From CAWAYR01 sp050250955 (GTDB taxonomy: Bacteria > Acidobacteriota > Vicinamibacteria > Vicinamibacterales > UBA2999): a stretch of DNA of 64,000 bases. Made by a program: the position numbers and the translations under genes. The notes beneath the pieces were generated by a model. That model was not told the origin of the DNA. It saw only the letters and a list, made by a program, of their open reading frames with translations, and searched no databases. Shown in pieces: positions 41,121 through 50,407 of the stretch (position 1 is the stretch's first letter; each line of letters begins with the position of its first letter). The DNA lies in assembly GCA_050250955.1 (NCBI GenBank), contig JBFWNR010000003.1:186001-250000 (forward strand), in the 5' to 3' direction.

Positions 41121-41483
41121 ATGACCGACAAGCCCCGCAGCGTCGACCACCTGCTGCCGCTCAAGCCCAAGGTGCTGCACATCCTGCTGGCCCTGGCCGA
41201 CGGACCGCGTCACGGCTACAGCGTCATGCAGGAGGTCGCGACCCGCACCGACGGCCAGGTGCGACTGTGGCCGGCGGCGCTGTATGGCGCCTTGCGCGAG
41301 CTGGCAGCGCTCGACTGGATCGTCGAGTCGGACAGCCGGCCCAGCGACGACGACGAACGGCGCCGCTACTTCGCCCTCACGCCCCTCGGCACCCGGGTCC
41401 TCGGCGCCGAGGTGCGCCGTCTGGAATCGATCGTCGACCAGGCGCGCGCCAGCCGGGCGCTGCGCAAGCCGGCTCGCGCATGA
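41121..41483 (+). CDS. PadR family transcriptional regulator
   Basis: A 120-residue winged-helix protein of the short PadR type: LKPKVLHILLALADGPRHGYSVMQEVATRTDGQV, then LWPAALYGALRELAALDWIVES, then a wing RRRYFALTPLGTRVLGAEVRRLESIV. PadR proteins of this type repress adjacent genes and respond to small ligands. Its stop overlaps the ATG of the ADOP permease (ATGA). The PadR-ADOP pair is a repeated acidobacterial arrangement. Confidence 0.9.
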   Translation: MTDKPRSVDHLLPLKPKVLHILLALADGPRHGYSVMQEVATRTDGQVRLWPAALYGALRELAALDWIVESDSRPSDDDERRRYFALTPLGTRVLGAEVRRLESIVDQARASRALRKPARA

Positions 41484-44113
41484 CGCCGCCGTCGTCCCGC
41501 CTGGCGCGTGGCTACGGGCAGCTGCTGCGGCTGCTCGGCCGCAGTGATCCGCAGGACGCCGTGGAGATCCGCCAGGATGCCGCCCGGCTGCTGGACGACG
41601 CCCGCGGCCAGGGCCGGCACGCGGTGGCCGCCACGTGGCTCGCCCTGTGGTGGGATCTCGCCGCCGGCGCCGCGCAGGACATCGGCCGGGCCGCGCGCGC
41701 GCTCGGCCGCGCACCCGGATTCACCGTGACGGTGGCACTGCTGCTCGGCGTCGGTGTGGCCGCCACGACGACCCTCTTCGCGCTGGTCGACGCCGTGCTG
41801 CTGCGGCCGCTGCCCTACGCCGATCCCGACCGGCTCGTGATGGTGTGGGAAACCAACGTGGCGCAGGAGCGGTGGCGGGAAGGACCATCGCCGGGCGACC
41901 TCAACGACTGGGTCGGCGCCAACGACGCCTTCGCGGCGCTGAGCGGCTGGTGGACGGCCCGCGCCACCCTGCGCGGCGTGGACGGGAGCGCGCCGGTCAG
42001 CGGGGTCCAGGTGACGAAGGGGTTCTTCGAGGTGTTCGGCCGCGCGCCGCTCCTCGGCCGGACCTTCGCCGACGACGAGTACGCGGGCCGGCCGTCGATC
42101 CCGTCGGGCCGGGTCGGGCCCGAGCCGATCCTGGTGTTGAGCCATCGGCTGTGGCAGACCCTCGGTGCCGACCCCGCGCTGGTCGGCGGCACGCTGCACG
42201 TCGAAGGCCGCAACTGGCGTGTGCTGGGGGTCATGCCGGCGGATTTCGCCGTGCCGGACGACGACGCGGCGTTCTGGACGCCGTGGGACGTGCACGAGTC
42301 GTATCGCGGCGCCGGGTTCCCCGAGGGCCCGCCGCGGGAGGCGCGCTTCCTCCGCGCGGTCGGCCGGCTGCGGCCGGGGGTGTCGCGCGAAGCCGCCAGC
42401 GAACGGCTGAACGTACTCGCCGCCCGCAGTGCCGCCGATCACCCGCGCACCAACACCGGCTGGAGCGTCGAGCTCGTGCCGCTGGCCGACGAGCTGGTGC
42501 GCTCGAGCCGTACCGGGCTGCTGCTGGTGTTCGGCGCGGTGTTCGGCCTGCTGCTGCTCGTCTGCGCCAACGTGGCCAGCCTCGCCGTCGCCCGCGGCAC
42601 CGCGCGGGCGCGCGAGGTCGCGATCCGGCTCGCCCTCGGCGCCGGCGGCGCGCGCCTGGTGCGCGAGCACCTGGCCGAGACGGCGCTGTGCGCCGCCCTG
42701 ACCACGTGCGTGGCGGTGGCGCTCACCGCCTGGTCGATCGGCGCGGCGGTGGCGTTCGCGCCACCCGACATCCCTCGCCTGCACGAGGTCGCGATGAGCG
42801 GCCGGGTGGTGTCGTTCGCGGCGGCGGCGGCCCTGGCGGCCACCGTCATCGGGGTGCTGCTGCCCGGCCTGCGCCGCCACGCCACCGCGATCGCGCCGAC
42901 CCTGAAGGACGGCGCGCCGATCACCGGCCAGCAGGCCGGCCGGGTGCGCCGCGTGCTGGTGGTGGCCGAGATCGCCGTCACCGTCGTCCTCCTGGTCGGC
43001 GCCGGGCTGCTGGCCCGCAGCTTCGCCAGCCTGCAACGCGTCGATCCGGGGTTCGACACCCGCAACCTGCTGGTGCTGCGGATCGCACCCGACGTCACCC
43101 GCTACCGCGGTCAGTCGGTGATCGCCTACTACGGCCGCGTGCTCGACGCGCTCGGCGAGGTGCCGGGCGTGGCGTCGACGGCCGCGGTGACGCAGCTGCC
43201 GATGAGCACGATCGGGGCCGACTTCTACCGCCCGTACTGGCGCGAGGGCGCCCGGCCGGACGGCAACGTCCTCCCGCAGGCCAACGTCCGCATGGCCACT
43301 CCCGGCTACTTCGCCACCCTCGGATTGCGGCTGCTGTCGGGACGGGAGTTCTCGGCGCAGGATGACGTCGCCGCGCCTCGCGTCGTGATCGTCAACGAAA
43401 GCCTGGCACGGACCACATGGGGCGACCAGGACCCGGTCGGACGAACCCTGGTCCTCGACTACCAGGGCGCCGCGGCGACACGGCAGGTGGTCGGCGTGGT
43501 CGGCGACGCGCGCTACAAGGGCCCGCGCAGCGCACCGGCGCCCGAGATCTTCGTGCCGCACGCCCAGAACCCCTACCTGGTGATGAACGTCGTGGTGCGG
43601 ACCGCGGTCGAGCCGGGTGCGCTCGCCCAGACGGCCCGCGCCGCGGCCCTGGGCGTCGATCCGGACCAGCCGGTGCACTCGGTCACCACGATGGACCGAT
43701 TGCTCGCCGACACCCTGCAGCAGGACCGCTTCGCAATGCTGTTCGTGGCGCTGTTCGCGGCGGCGGGGCTGGTGACGGCCGCCACCGGCGTCTACGCGCT
43801 GCTCGCCTACGCGGTGGCGCAGCGACGGCGTGAGATCGCGGTTCGGATGGCCATCGGCGCCTCGGCGGCGGCGGTCGGGCGCGCCGTGGTGCTCGAGTCG
43901 CTGACGCTGGCGCTCGTCGGCGCGGCGATCGGGGCACTCGGCGTGGCCGGCGTCAGCCGGGTCGCACAGTCCGTGCTGTTCGGCATCGTGCCGCACGATC
44001 CGATCACGCTGGCGGCGACGGCGGCGGTGCTCGTCGCCGCGGTGCTGGTGGCGAGCTGGCTGCCGGCACGACGGGCGGCGCGGATCGACCCGGTGGTGGC
44101 GATGCGGGTCTGA
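41480..44113 (+). CDS. ADOP-type ABC transporter permease (MacB/FtsX-like)
   Basis: An 877-residue permease with a duplicated FtsX/MacB layout: a soluble N-terminal stretch of about 70 residues, then a span, a large periplasmic MacB-PCD domain, three spans, a second span plus periplasmic domain, and a final three spans (LPARRAARIDPVVAMRV end). The 'AxLDPVxALR'-like C-terminus is typical. Such proteins form the 'acidobacterial duplicated orphan permease' group; no ABC ATPase is adjacent, so any energiser is encoded elsewhere. The ATG overlaps the PadR stop, and the leading segment (RLLGRSDPQDAVEIRQDAARLLDDARG) is characteristic of the PadR-linked form. Confidence 0.9.
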   Translation: MTPPSSRLARGYGQLLRLLGRSDPQDAVEIRQDAARLLDDARGQGRHAVAATWLALWWDLAAGAAQDIGRAARALGRAPGFTVTVALLLGVGVAATTTLFALVDAVLLRPLPYADPDRLVMVWETNVAQERWREGPSPGDLNDWVGANDAFAALSGWWTARATLRGVDGSAPVSGVQVTKGFFEVFGRAPLLGRTFADDEYAGRPSIPSGRVGPEPILVLSHRLWQTLGADPALVGGTLHVEGRNWRVLGVMPADFAVPDDDAAFWTPWDVHESYRGAGFPEGPPREARFLRAVGRLRPGVSREAASERLNVLAARSAADHPRTNTGWSVELVPLADELVRSSRTGLLLVFGAVFGLLLLVCANVASLAVARGTARAREVAIRLALGAGGARLVREHLAETALCAALTTCVAVALTAWSIGAAVAFAPPDIPRLHEVAMSGRVVSFAAAAALAATVIGVLLPGLRRHATAIAPTLKDGAPITGQQAGRVRRVLVVAEIAVTVVLLVGAGLLARSFASLQRVDPGFDTRNLLVLRIAPDVTRYRGQSVIAYYGRVLDALGEVPGVASTAAVTQLPMSTIGADFYRPYWREGARPDGNVLPQANVRMATPGYFATLGLRLLSGREFSAQDDVAAPRVVIVNESLARTTWGDQDPVGRTLVLDYQGAAATRQVVGVVGDARYKGPRSAPAPEIFVPHAQNPYLVMNVVVRTAVEPGALAQTARAAALGVDPDQPVHSVTTMDRLLADTLQQDRFAMLFVALFAAAGLVTAATGVYALLAYAVAQRRREIAVRMAIGASAAAVGRAVVLESLTLALVGAAIGALGVAGVSRVAQSVLFGIVPHDPITLAATAAVLVAAVLVASWLPARRAARIDPVVAMRV

Positions 44114-44125
44114 ACGTCGTTCCCG

Positions 44126-45118
44126 TCAGTCCTTCTCGGCCAGGAGCATCCGCCGTACTTCCTGCAGTTCCGCGACCTTCGCCCCGGTCATGTGCGGGTA
44201 GCTGAGATCGAGCTCGTCGAGGCGGTGGTAGATGATGGCGGCCACGGCCAGCCGGGTGAACCACTTGTTGTCGGCCGGCACGATGTGCCACGGCGCGGCC
44301 GTGGTGCTCGTCGCGGTCAGCATCGCTTCGTAGGCCCGCATGTAATCGTCCCAGTGCGCCCGCTCCCTGACGTCGGTCGGAGACAGCTTCCAGTTCTTGT
44401 TCTCCTCGTCGATGCGGTCGAGGAACCGCTGCTTCTGCTCGGCCTTCGACAGGTGGAGGAAGAACTTCAGCACCAGCGTGCCGTTGTCGACGAGATAGCG
44501 CTCGAAGGCGTTGATCTCGGCGAACCGCCGCTTCCACACCTGCGTGTCCTTCAAGTGCGCGGGCAGCTGCTGCGCCGCCAGAATCTCGGGGTGCACGCGG
44601 GCGATCAGCACTTCTTCGTAGTACGAGCGGTTGTGGATGCCGATGCGGCCGCGCTCGGGCAGTGCCTTCATGGAGCGCCACATGTAGGTGTGGTCGCGCT
44701 CCTCGGCCGACGGGGCCTTGAAGCTGAAGACCTGGCAGCCTTGCGGGTTGATGCCCGACATGACGTGGCGGATGGTCCCGTCCTTGCCGGCGGCGTCCAT
44801 CGCCTGGAAGATGATGAGAACCGCGTACTGGTTCTGCGCATAGAGGACGTTCTGCAGCTTGGCCAGCCGCTTCACGCCGTCCTCGAGCAGCGCCTTCGCC
44901 TCCCGCTCGTCGCGGAGGCTGCCGGTCCATTTCGGGTCGTACTTCGCCAGGCGAATCCGCCGTCGCGGCGGCGCGACGACGTACTTCAGCAGGCGGCGGA
45001 TCCGCCGCGCCTCTTCCCCTTCGGACAGCCGGAACCACTTTCTCTTCCTCTTGCCGGTGCCGGCCTCGGCATCATCGCCTGAGGCGTGGTTGGCGGCCGA
45101 ATCGCGGCTGTCGCTCAT
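44126..45118 (-). CDS. ppk2: polyphosphate kinase 2 (PPK2) family protein
   Basis: A 330-residue P-loop kinase. The Walker A region is QAMDAAGKDG (105-114), with the family-specific catalytic Asp108. NRSYYEEVL at 163-171 is the equivalent of the 'NRSHYEDVL' motif, and the lid region with Arg/Lys pairs (QVWKRRFAEINAFERYL) follows. PPK2 enzymes phosphorylate nucleotides from polyphosphate or make polyphosphate; the class (I, II or III) is not clear from eye. The Lys/Arg-rich N-terminus (about 60 residues) extends the core. Cytoplasmic. ATG 45118; divergent from the M20 gene with 134 bases between the starts. Confidence 0.92.
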   Translation of the reverse strand: MSDSRDSAANHASGDDAEAGTGKRKRKWFRLSEGEEARRIRRLLKYVVAPPRRRIRLAKYDPKWTGSLRDEREAKALLEDGVKRLAKLQNVLYAQNQYAVLIIFQAMDAAGKDGTIRHVMSGINPQGCQVFSFKAPSAEERDHTYMWRSMKALPERGRIGIHNRSYYEEVLIARVHPEILAAQQLPAHLKDTQVWKRRFAEINAFERYLVDNGTLVLKFFLHLSKAEQKQRFLDRIDEENKNWKLSPTDVRERAHWDDYMRAYEAMLTATSTTAAPWHIVPADNKWFTRLAVAAIIYHRLDELDLSYPHMTGAKVAELQEVRRMLLAEKD

Positions 45119-45252
45119 GGCATCACGGGGACACGCGGCGAGGGCGACGCGCGCTCGACCCGGCGGCATGCTACCGGACACCCCCGGCCACGCCAAGGGC
45201 AATCGACGCCGGCGTCGGTGGCCGTCGTCGCTCTGGACCACAATGGCAGGCC

Positions 45253-46470
45253 ATGGACTTTGCCGCCCTCGATGCCTGGGTCCGCGGCCGCCGCGACGAG
45301 ATGGTGCAGTTCACCCGCGATCTGGTGAACGTCGCCTCGGAGAACCCTCCCGGCCACGCGTATCCGGAGTGCGTGCGGGTCATCACCGAGCGACTGCAGG
45401 CGCTGGGGTTGCCGTCCGAGCTCGTCCGCTACCGAGCGCCCAAGGGCCGGCGTGACGCGTCCGGCGCAGCCGTCGTCACCAGCCACGTCGGTACCGGCCG
45501 GCGGACCCTCTACTTCTCGGGCCACTACGACGTCGTGCCGGTGACCACGCCAGGCCAGTGCGCGGCCGTGCAGAAGGGGACGACGCTCTTCGGGCGCGGC
45601 ACCGCCGACATGAAGAGCGGGCTGGCGTCGATGCTCTACGCCGCCGTCGCCCTGCGCGAGCTGGGCGTGCCGCTGGACGGACGCGTCGGCCTGGTGTTCG
45701 TGCCCGACGAGGAGACCGGCGGCGCGCGGGGCTCGGGGTTCCTGGCCGCCACCAACCGCCTGGGCCGGCACGGCATCGGGATGCTGACCCCCGAGCCGAC
45801 CAGCGGCGTGGTCTGGAACGCCAACCGCGGCGCCTTCACCGTCCGGGTCACCGTGCACGGCCGCGAGGCGCACGTCGGCCTGCTGCACCAGGGCCGCAAC
45901 GCCTTCGAGGACGCCGTCCGGGTGGTCACGGCGTTGCAGCGGCTGGCCCGCCGCGTCGGCCGCCGCCAGACCCGTTTCTCGGTGACCCCGGCCGCCGCCC
46001 GGCGGTCGCTGACGCTCATCGGCGGCCGCGTCGAGGCCGGCGCCAACTTCAACGTCGTGCCCGGCCGCTGCACCTTCACGGTCGATCGGCGGATGAACCC
46101 CGAAGAGGACTACGCCACCGAGCGGGCGGCGCTGCTGGCGGTCTTCGACCAGGCCCGCGCCGACGGCATCCGGCTCGACATTGAGGTGATCCAGGAGGGC
46201 CGGCCGTCGGGCAGCGCCGAGACGGCGCCGCTCGGCCGCGCTCTGGCCACCCACGTGCGCGCAGTCACCGGCAAGGCGGTGCGGTTCGAGATGTGTCCCG
46301 GGCTGCTCGAGATCCGCTTCTACGCCGCGCAGGGGATGCCGGCCTACGCCTACGGCCCGGGGCTGCTGGCCATCTCGCACGGCCCGAAGGAGTTCGTGGA
46401 CATCGACCGGATCGTGGACTGCGCCGCCATCTACGCCCGCGTCGCCGCGTCGGTGCTCGCGCCGTCGTGA
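45253..46470 (+). CDS. M20 family peptidase/deacylase (ArgE/DapE-like)
   Basis: A 405-residue enzyme with a complete canonical site: His91 and Asp93 (SGHYDVVP), bridging Asp119 (GRGTADMKSG), Glu153 and Glu154 (PDEETGG), and a later Glu (TPEPTSG). The inserted dimerisation domain begins at GAFTVRVTVHGREAHVG. ArgE/DapE-type enzymes hydrolyse N-acyl amino acids with two zinc ions. The gene stands alone, so acetylornithine, succinyl-DAP or dipeptide specificity cannot be assigned. There is no leader, so it is cytosolic, in contrast to the exported M20 protein in the window. Confidence 0.88.
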   Translation: MDFAALDAWVRGRRDEMVQFTRDLVNVASENPPGHAYPECVRVITERLQALGLPSELVRYRAPKGRRDASGAAVVTSHVGTGRRTLYFSGHYDVVPVTTPGQCAAVQKGTTLFGRGTADMKSGLASMLYAAVALRELGVPLDGRVGLVFVPDEETGGARGSGFLAATNRLGRHGIGMLTPEPTSGVVWNANRGAFTVRVTVHGREAHVGLLHQGRNAFEDAVRVVTALQRLARRVGRRQTRFSVTPAAARRSLTLIGGRVEAGANFNVVPGRCTFTVDRRMNPEEDYATERAALLAVFDQARADGIRLDIEVIQEGRPSGSAETAPLGRALATHVRAVTGKAVRFEMCPGLLEIRFYAAQGMPAYAYGPGLLAISHGPKEFVDIDRIVDCAAIYARVAASVLAPS

Positions 46471-46502
46471 ACCGCCGCCGGGCCGGCCGCCCGGCGGTCC
46501 AC

Positions 46503-47315
46503 TCAGCCGGGCATCCGGACGTAGAGCGGCACGCCGCCGTGGTCGCTGAAGCCCAGCTTCAGGTACACGCCGTGACCGGCGTCCGACGACTGCAGGATGC
46601 CGACGCGGTAGCCGAGACCGGCCGCCAGGCGCAACGCTTCGGCGGTGGCATGGGCGCCCAGGCCCTTCCGGCGCTCGTCGGGAATCGTCGAGACGCAGTA
46701 GATGCCGGCCAGACCGTCGTGGAGATACAGCGCCGAGGTGCCGACGATGGCGCCGTCGCGGCGGATGGCGAAGAACTGCATCTCGGCGTCGGGACTGGTG
46801 TCGGCGCCGAACGCCACCGGCGAGAACGTCTGGGCCACGGCCAGCGGAATCTCGTAGCCGATGGCGAACTGCGCTTCCCACTCGCGGCCGTCCTCGCCGC
46901 TGCCGACGCGCACGAACTCGTAGCCGTCCGGCAGCGACGTCAGCGGCACGGCCGCGATGTCGACCGCCATCGCCGGCATCGCCGCCGGTGGCATGAAGCC
47001 CCGGGCGGCGAGGTAGGCATCGACGTCGGCCGGCACGTCGAGGCCGGGGAACATCACCGCCGCGGGCGCTCCGCCCGCCACCAGCGGGTCCACGGCCGCG
47101 GCGGCGCCGTCGAGCGTCACCGGTGCCGACAGCAGGGCGAAGTTGCCGAAGGGATGCGGTTCGCCGGAGATCAGTCGGAGGAAGCCCGGCGTGGCCTCGA
47201 CGGCGCCGCCGCGGACCAGGGCGCGGAACGCCTGGTCCATGTGCCGGCCGATCGCGGCCCCGCTCGTCGTGCCCAGCGCGGCGACCGAGGCAACACGGGG
47301 GAGTGCACTGGCCAT
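46503..47315 (-). CDS. GNAT-family N-acetyltransferase
   Basis: A 270-residue protein from ATG 47315, five bases after AGGAGG. The C-terminal GNAT domain (about 130-265) includes the strand DAEMQFFAIRRDGAIVGTSALYLHDGLAGIYCVSTIPDERRKGLGAHATAEAL, where 'RRKGLGAHAT' is the acetyl-CoA pyrophosphate loop. The N-terminal 120 residues look like a degenerate second GNAT-like domain, common in tandem GNATs. It transfers an acetyl group to a small amine or peptide; the substrate is unknown. The start given by a 14-codon longer frame is rejected because of the strong RBS. Confidence 0.83.
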   Translation of the reverse strand: MASALPRVASVAALGTTSGAAIGRHMDQAFRALVRGGAVEATPGFLRLISGEPHPFGNFALLSAPVTLDGAAAAVDPLVAGGAPAAVMFPGLDVPADVDAYLAARGFMPPAAMPAMAVDIAAVPLTSLPDGYEFVRVGSGEDGREWEAQFAIGYEIPLAVAQTFSPVAFGADTSPDAEMQFFAIRRDGAIVGTSALYLHDGLAGIYCVSTIPDERRKGLGAHATAEALRLAAGLGYRVGILQSSDAGHGVYLKLGFSDHGGVPLYVRMPG

Positions 47316-47343
47316 CCGGACCTCCTCGTCAAGTGGCGTGATT

Positions 47344-48978
47344 CTATCGCTCGCCACCCGGCGGCGGCGCCGGCGCGGGTCCGACGAGATGGACGGTGCG
47401 GGTGGGGAACGCGAAGCTCGCCCCGGCCTCCTCGACGACGCCCATGAAGCCGAGCAGCACCTCTTCGCGGCACACCTGGAAATCCCCCCAGGTCGGCACC
47501 GCGAACCACGCCATGATCTCGATGTCGAGCGAGCTGGCGCCGAACTCCTTGAAGCGCACCACGACGGCGTCGGGCCAGATGTGCGGATGGGCGCGCAGCA
47601 CCCGCTCGAACCCGGCCAGCACGGTGCGCATCTGGCTCTGGGTCGTGTCGTAGGTCAGCCCGATGGTCGTCGCCAGCCGCATCCGATCGCGGAGCTGGAA
47701 CGACTCGAGCCGCTGGCCGGCCAGCTGGCCGTTGGGAATGCTGACGACGGTGCGGTCGAGGGTGCGGAAGCGCGTCGAGCGCAGGCCGATGTCCTCCACC
47801 GTGCCGACGAAGTCGTCCACGCGCACGAAGTCGCCGATGCGGATCGGCTGGTCGACGGCCAGCGCCACCGAGCCGAACAGGTTCTCCACCGTCTTCTGCG
47901 CGCCGAACGCCAGGGCCAGGCCGCCGATGCCGAGGCCGGCCAGCACCGTGCCCACCGGGTAGCCGAGGGCGGCGATGACGGCCAGGATCCCCAGGCCGAC
48001 AATCGCGCCGCGCGTGATGTTGGCGCCGATCGACAGCAGGTTGCGGGTCGAGGGGCTGGTGGCGGCCCAGCTCTGGCTGCCGGCCCACGCCACCATGACC
48101 GGCACTACGCGCCACAGCCCCCAGAACACCGCCACCGCCAGGAGCGGCCGGGTGAGAAGTCGCAGAAACGCGAGGTCGCCGCGGGTGACCTCCATCAGTC
48201 GGAAGGCGGCGACGAAGACGATCACGCTGAAGCCCAGCGTCAGGGGCGGGCTCAGACTCGCCAGCAGCCGATCGTCCCACGCGGTGTCGGTACGCCGGGT
48301 GAACGACCGCACGACCCGGCCGGCGACGGCGCGCAAGCCGCGGCCGGCGGCCCAGGCGACGACCGCGACGAACGGCAACACGATCCAGTGCCACCACAGC
48401 ACGCCGAACAGACCGGGCCGCAGCAGGACGTCGAACCGCGTCCCGGTCAGCGCATCGCGAATCCAGCGGTCTGGCAGATCACCCCACCAGGCGTCGATCC
48501 GGGACACGGTGGCCGGCGAGAAGGCCCAGTAGGGGCCCCGCTCGTCGGCGGCGCGGACCATTCGCAGACGCTCGCCTCCGGGGGCGTCGGCGGCGGTGAC
48601 GTCTTCCACCTCCGGCGGCAGCCGATCGTCTTCGGCACCGGCCGACGCCCCCGACACCGCTTCGAGGTCGAGCAGGCGGCGGCTGTCGATGACGCCCTTC
48701 AGGCGCTCGGCCAGCTCGGCGGCCCGGGGACGCTGTTCGGGGGTGAGCACGAGATACCGGGCCGCCTCGTCCCAGCGGCCGGCGTCAGCGGCGGCCATGA
48801 AGGCGGCCGCCGACGCGCGCGGCGAGTCATCGGCGACGGCCGGCTCGGACGGCTCGACGGGAGCGGGTGCGGCAGGGACCGGCGCGGTTGGCGGCTGGGC
48901 GAACCCGGCTGCCGGCAGGACCAGGAGCGCTGCGGCCGTGAGCGTCAACAGGCAGCGGTTGAGCTGGCGAGGCGACAT
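47344..48978 (-). CDS. MscS-type mechanosensitive channel
   Basis: A 544-residue protein with a signal peptide (MSPRQLNRCLLTLTAAALLVLPAAGFA), a soluble periplasmic domain of about 150 residues, several transmembrane helices and an MscS pore domain. The pore helix is read in GYPVGTVLAGLGIGGLALAFGAQKTVENLFGSVAL, and the beta domain in RIGDFVRVDDFVGTVEDIGLRSTRFRTLDRTVVSIPNGQL. It should relieve osmotic downshock. The C-terminal 100 residues form the cytoplasmic cage and end in a Pro/Gly tail. Length is within the range of longer YnaI/YbdG-type homologues. Confidence 0.9.
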   Translation of the reverse strand: MSPRQLNRCLLTLTAAALLVLPAAGFAQPPTAPVPAAPAPVEPSEPAVADDSPRASAAAFMAAADAGRWDEAARYLVLTPEQRPRAAELAERLKGVIDSRRLLDLEAVSGASAGAEDDRLPPEVEDVTAADAPGGERLRMVRAADERGPYWAFSPATVSRIDAWWGDLPDRWIRDALTGTRFDVLLRPGLFGVLWWHWIVLPFVAVVAWAAGRGLRAVAGRVVRSFTRRTDTAWDDRLLASLSPPLTLGFSVIVFVAAFRLMEVTRGDLAFLRLLTRPLLAVAVFWGLWRVVPVMVAWAGSQSWAATSPSTRNLLSIGANITRGAIVGLGILAVIAALGYPVGTVLAGLGIGGLALAFGAQKTVENLFGSVALAVDQPIRIGDFVRVDDFVGTVEDIGLRSTRFRTLDRTVVSIPNGQLAGQRLESFQLRDRMRLATTIGLTYDTTQSQMRTVLAGFERVLRAHPHIWPDAVVVRFKEFGASSLDIEIMAWFAVPTWGDFQVCREEVLLGFMGVVEEAGASFAFPTRTVHLVGPAPAPPPGGER

Positions 48979-49037
48979 CCGCTCATTTCACAACATCGCG
49001 GCGTACGGCAGAAGCGCAGCGCCGGCGGCGCCCGGGC

Positions 49038-50294
49038 TCACGCCCCCGAACCACCCGATCCCGACGCGACCGCGCGCACCTCGGCGAGGTCGGCGGCCAG
49101 GGTCAACGCCGACTCGGCCCGCGCCAGGGCCAGGGCCGCGTGCCGGCGGGCGGCGCGGCGGAAAGGTTCGCCGCCGACCAGCGCCAGTGACCCGAGCGCC
49201 TTCTGGAGGCGGACGGCCACCTCGACGATCGCCGCCCCGTCGCGGGCGATGGCCGTGAAGGCGTCGTCGAACAGGTCGTCGGCCTCGAGCGCCGGCACCG
49301 CGACGCGATTGAACTCCACCGTGTCGGCGCCCTCGCACGGCTCGACCCAGCGCACGAACAGCCGCACCAACGTGCCGACGATCTGGATGGCCGTGCCGGG
49401 ATCGTTCACGCCCGGCGAGAGCGCCCGGGCCGCGATCTCGCCGAGCACGACCAGGCCGAAACGCGGATCGGCCTCGTAGGTGCGGTCGGCGCCGACGATG
49501 AACGCGGCCACGATCCGGTCGCGGATGCCCGGGTCGACCGCCGCGCGGTCGATCCAGGCCAGCGCGCGGCCCGGCGCGATGAAGGTGCCGGGCACGGCGT
49601 CGATGCGCACGTGCAGGCCGGCGTCGCTGGCGCACGCCTGCACCGCGGCCACGTCGATCGACTGCACGTAGCCGACGCGGTCGCCGGGGATGGCCGTCGA
49701 CTCGGCCCACGGCGCCGCCACCGGCGTCCCGCCCAGTCGCGGCCGGCGTCGGCGCTCGTCGATGGCCGCCCGCGCCGCCGTTTCCACGCGATCGATGGTC
49801 GAGCCCAGCCGGCCCAGCCGTGCGATCCGGTCCACCCAGCGCAGGAACAGCAGGATCACGGTCGCGAAGATGACCACCGTGAACCCGAACGTGACGGCGA
49901 GCCCAACCGGGCCGTAGGTTCGGGTCTTGACCGCCGTCAGCGCCACGAGACTGAAGATGTACGCGCCGATGAAGCCCGACAGCGCGGTCTGGGTGACGTC
50001 GTCGGCGACGACGAGCGTGAACGCTCGCGGCGTGCCCGACGAGCTGGCGGAGGCGTAGGCGGCGACCATCGAGGCCACCGCAAGCGTGGCCACCGACAAC
50101 ATGCTGGCGGCGATGATGGCGAGCAGGTCCTCGATGGTTTCCGGGGCGAGGCGCGGAACCGCCACGTCGCTCCAGACGTCGTCGGCCGCCGCGGCGACGG
50201 CCACGGCCCCCACTGCCGCCACGGTGAAGACCAGCGGGCGCACCCAGAGGCGTTGCCGGAGCTGGCCGAACCACCAGAGGATCCGATGCGTCAT
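49038..50294 (-). CDS. DUF2254 membrane protein
   Basis: A 418-residue protein from ATG 50294. The N-terminal third carries about four membrane spans (PLVFTVAAVGAVAVAAAAD, LLAIIAASMLSVATLAVASMVAAY, FIGAYIFSLVALTAV, AVTFGFTVVIFATVILLFL). The soluble C-terminal region includes GYVQSIDVAAVQACA, RALSPGVNDPGTAIQIVGTLVRLF and a helix-rich tail. The phrase 'SPGVNDPxTA' is the landmark of the DUF2254 family. Function is unknown; a role in envelope stress or ion flux is sometimes suggested but unproven. Three residues downstream of a GTG alternative. Confidence 0.85.
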   Translation of the reverse strand: MTHRILWWFGQLRQRLWVRPLVFTVAAVGAVAVAAAADDVWSDVAVPRLAPETIEDLLAIIAASMLSVATLAVASMVAAYASASSSGTPRAFTLVVADDVTQTALSGFIGAYIFSLVALTAVKTRTYGPVGLAVTFGFTVVIFATVILLFLRWVDRIARLGRLGSTIDRVETAARAAIDERRRRPRLGGTPVAAPWAESTAIPGDRVGYVQSIDVAAVQACASDAGLHVRIDAVPGTFIAPGRALAWIDRAAVDPGIRDRIVAAFIVGADRTYEADPRFGLVVLGEIAARALSPGVNDPGTAIQIVGTLVRLFVRWVEPCEGADTVEFNRVAVPALEADDLFDDAFTAIARDGAAIVEVAVRLQKALGSLALVGGEPFRRAARRHAALALARAESALTLAADLAEVRAVASGSGGSGA

Positions 50295-50407
50295 CACCCG
50301 TAGCGTACGCCGGGCCGCGGTCGGGTTTGGTCACGAACTTGGGCCCTCGGCGGCGGGACGCGGCAGAATGGCCGCTGGCCGCCGGTCGGCCGCATCGCGA
50401 GGGCGTC

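Noticed and set aside
45253..46470. Assigning this M20 enzyme as ArgE or DapE
   Set aside because: Motifs fit the superfamily but no arginine or lysine biosynthesis genes are nearby to decide the substrate.
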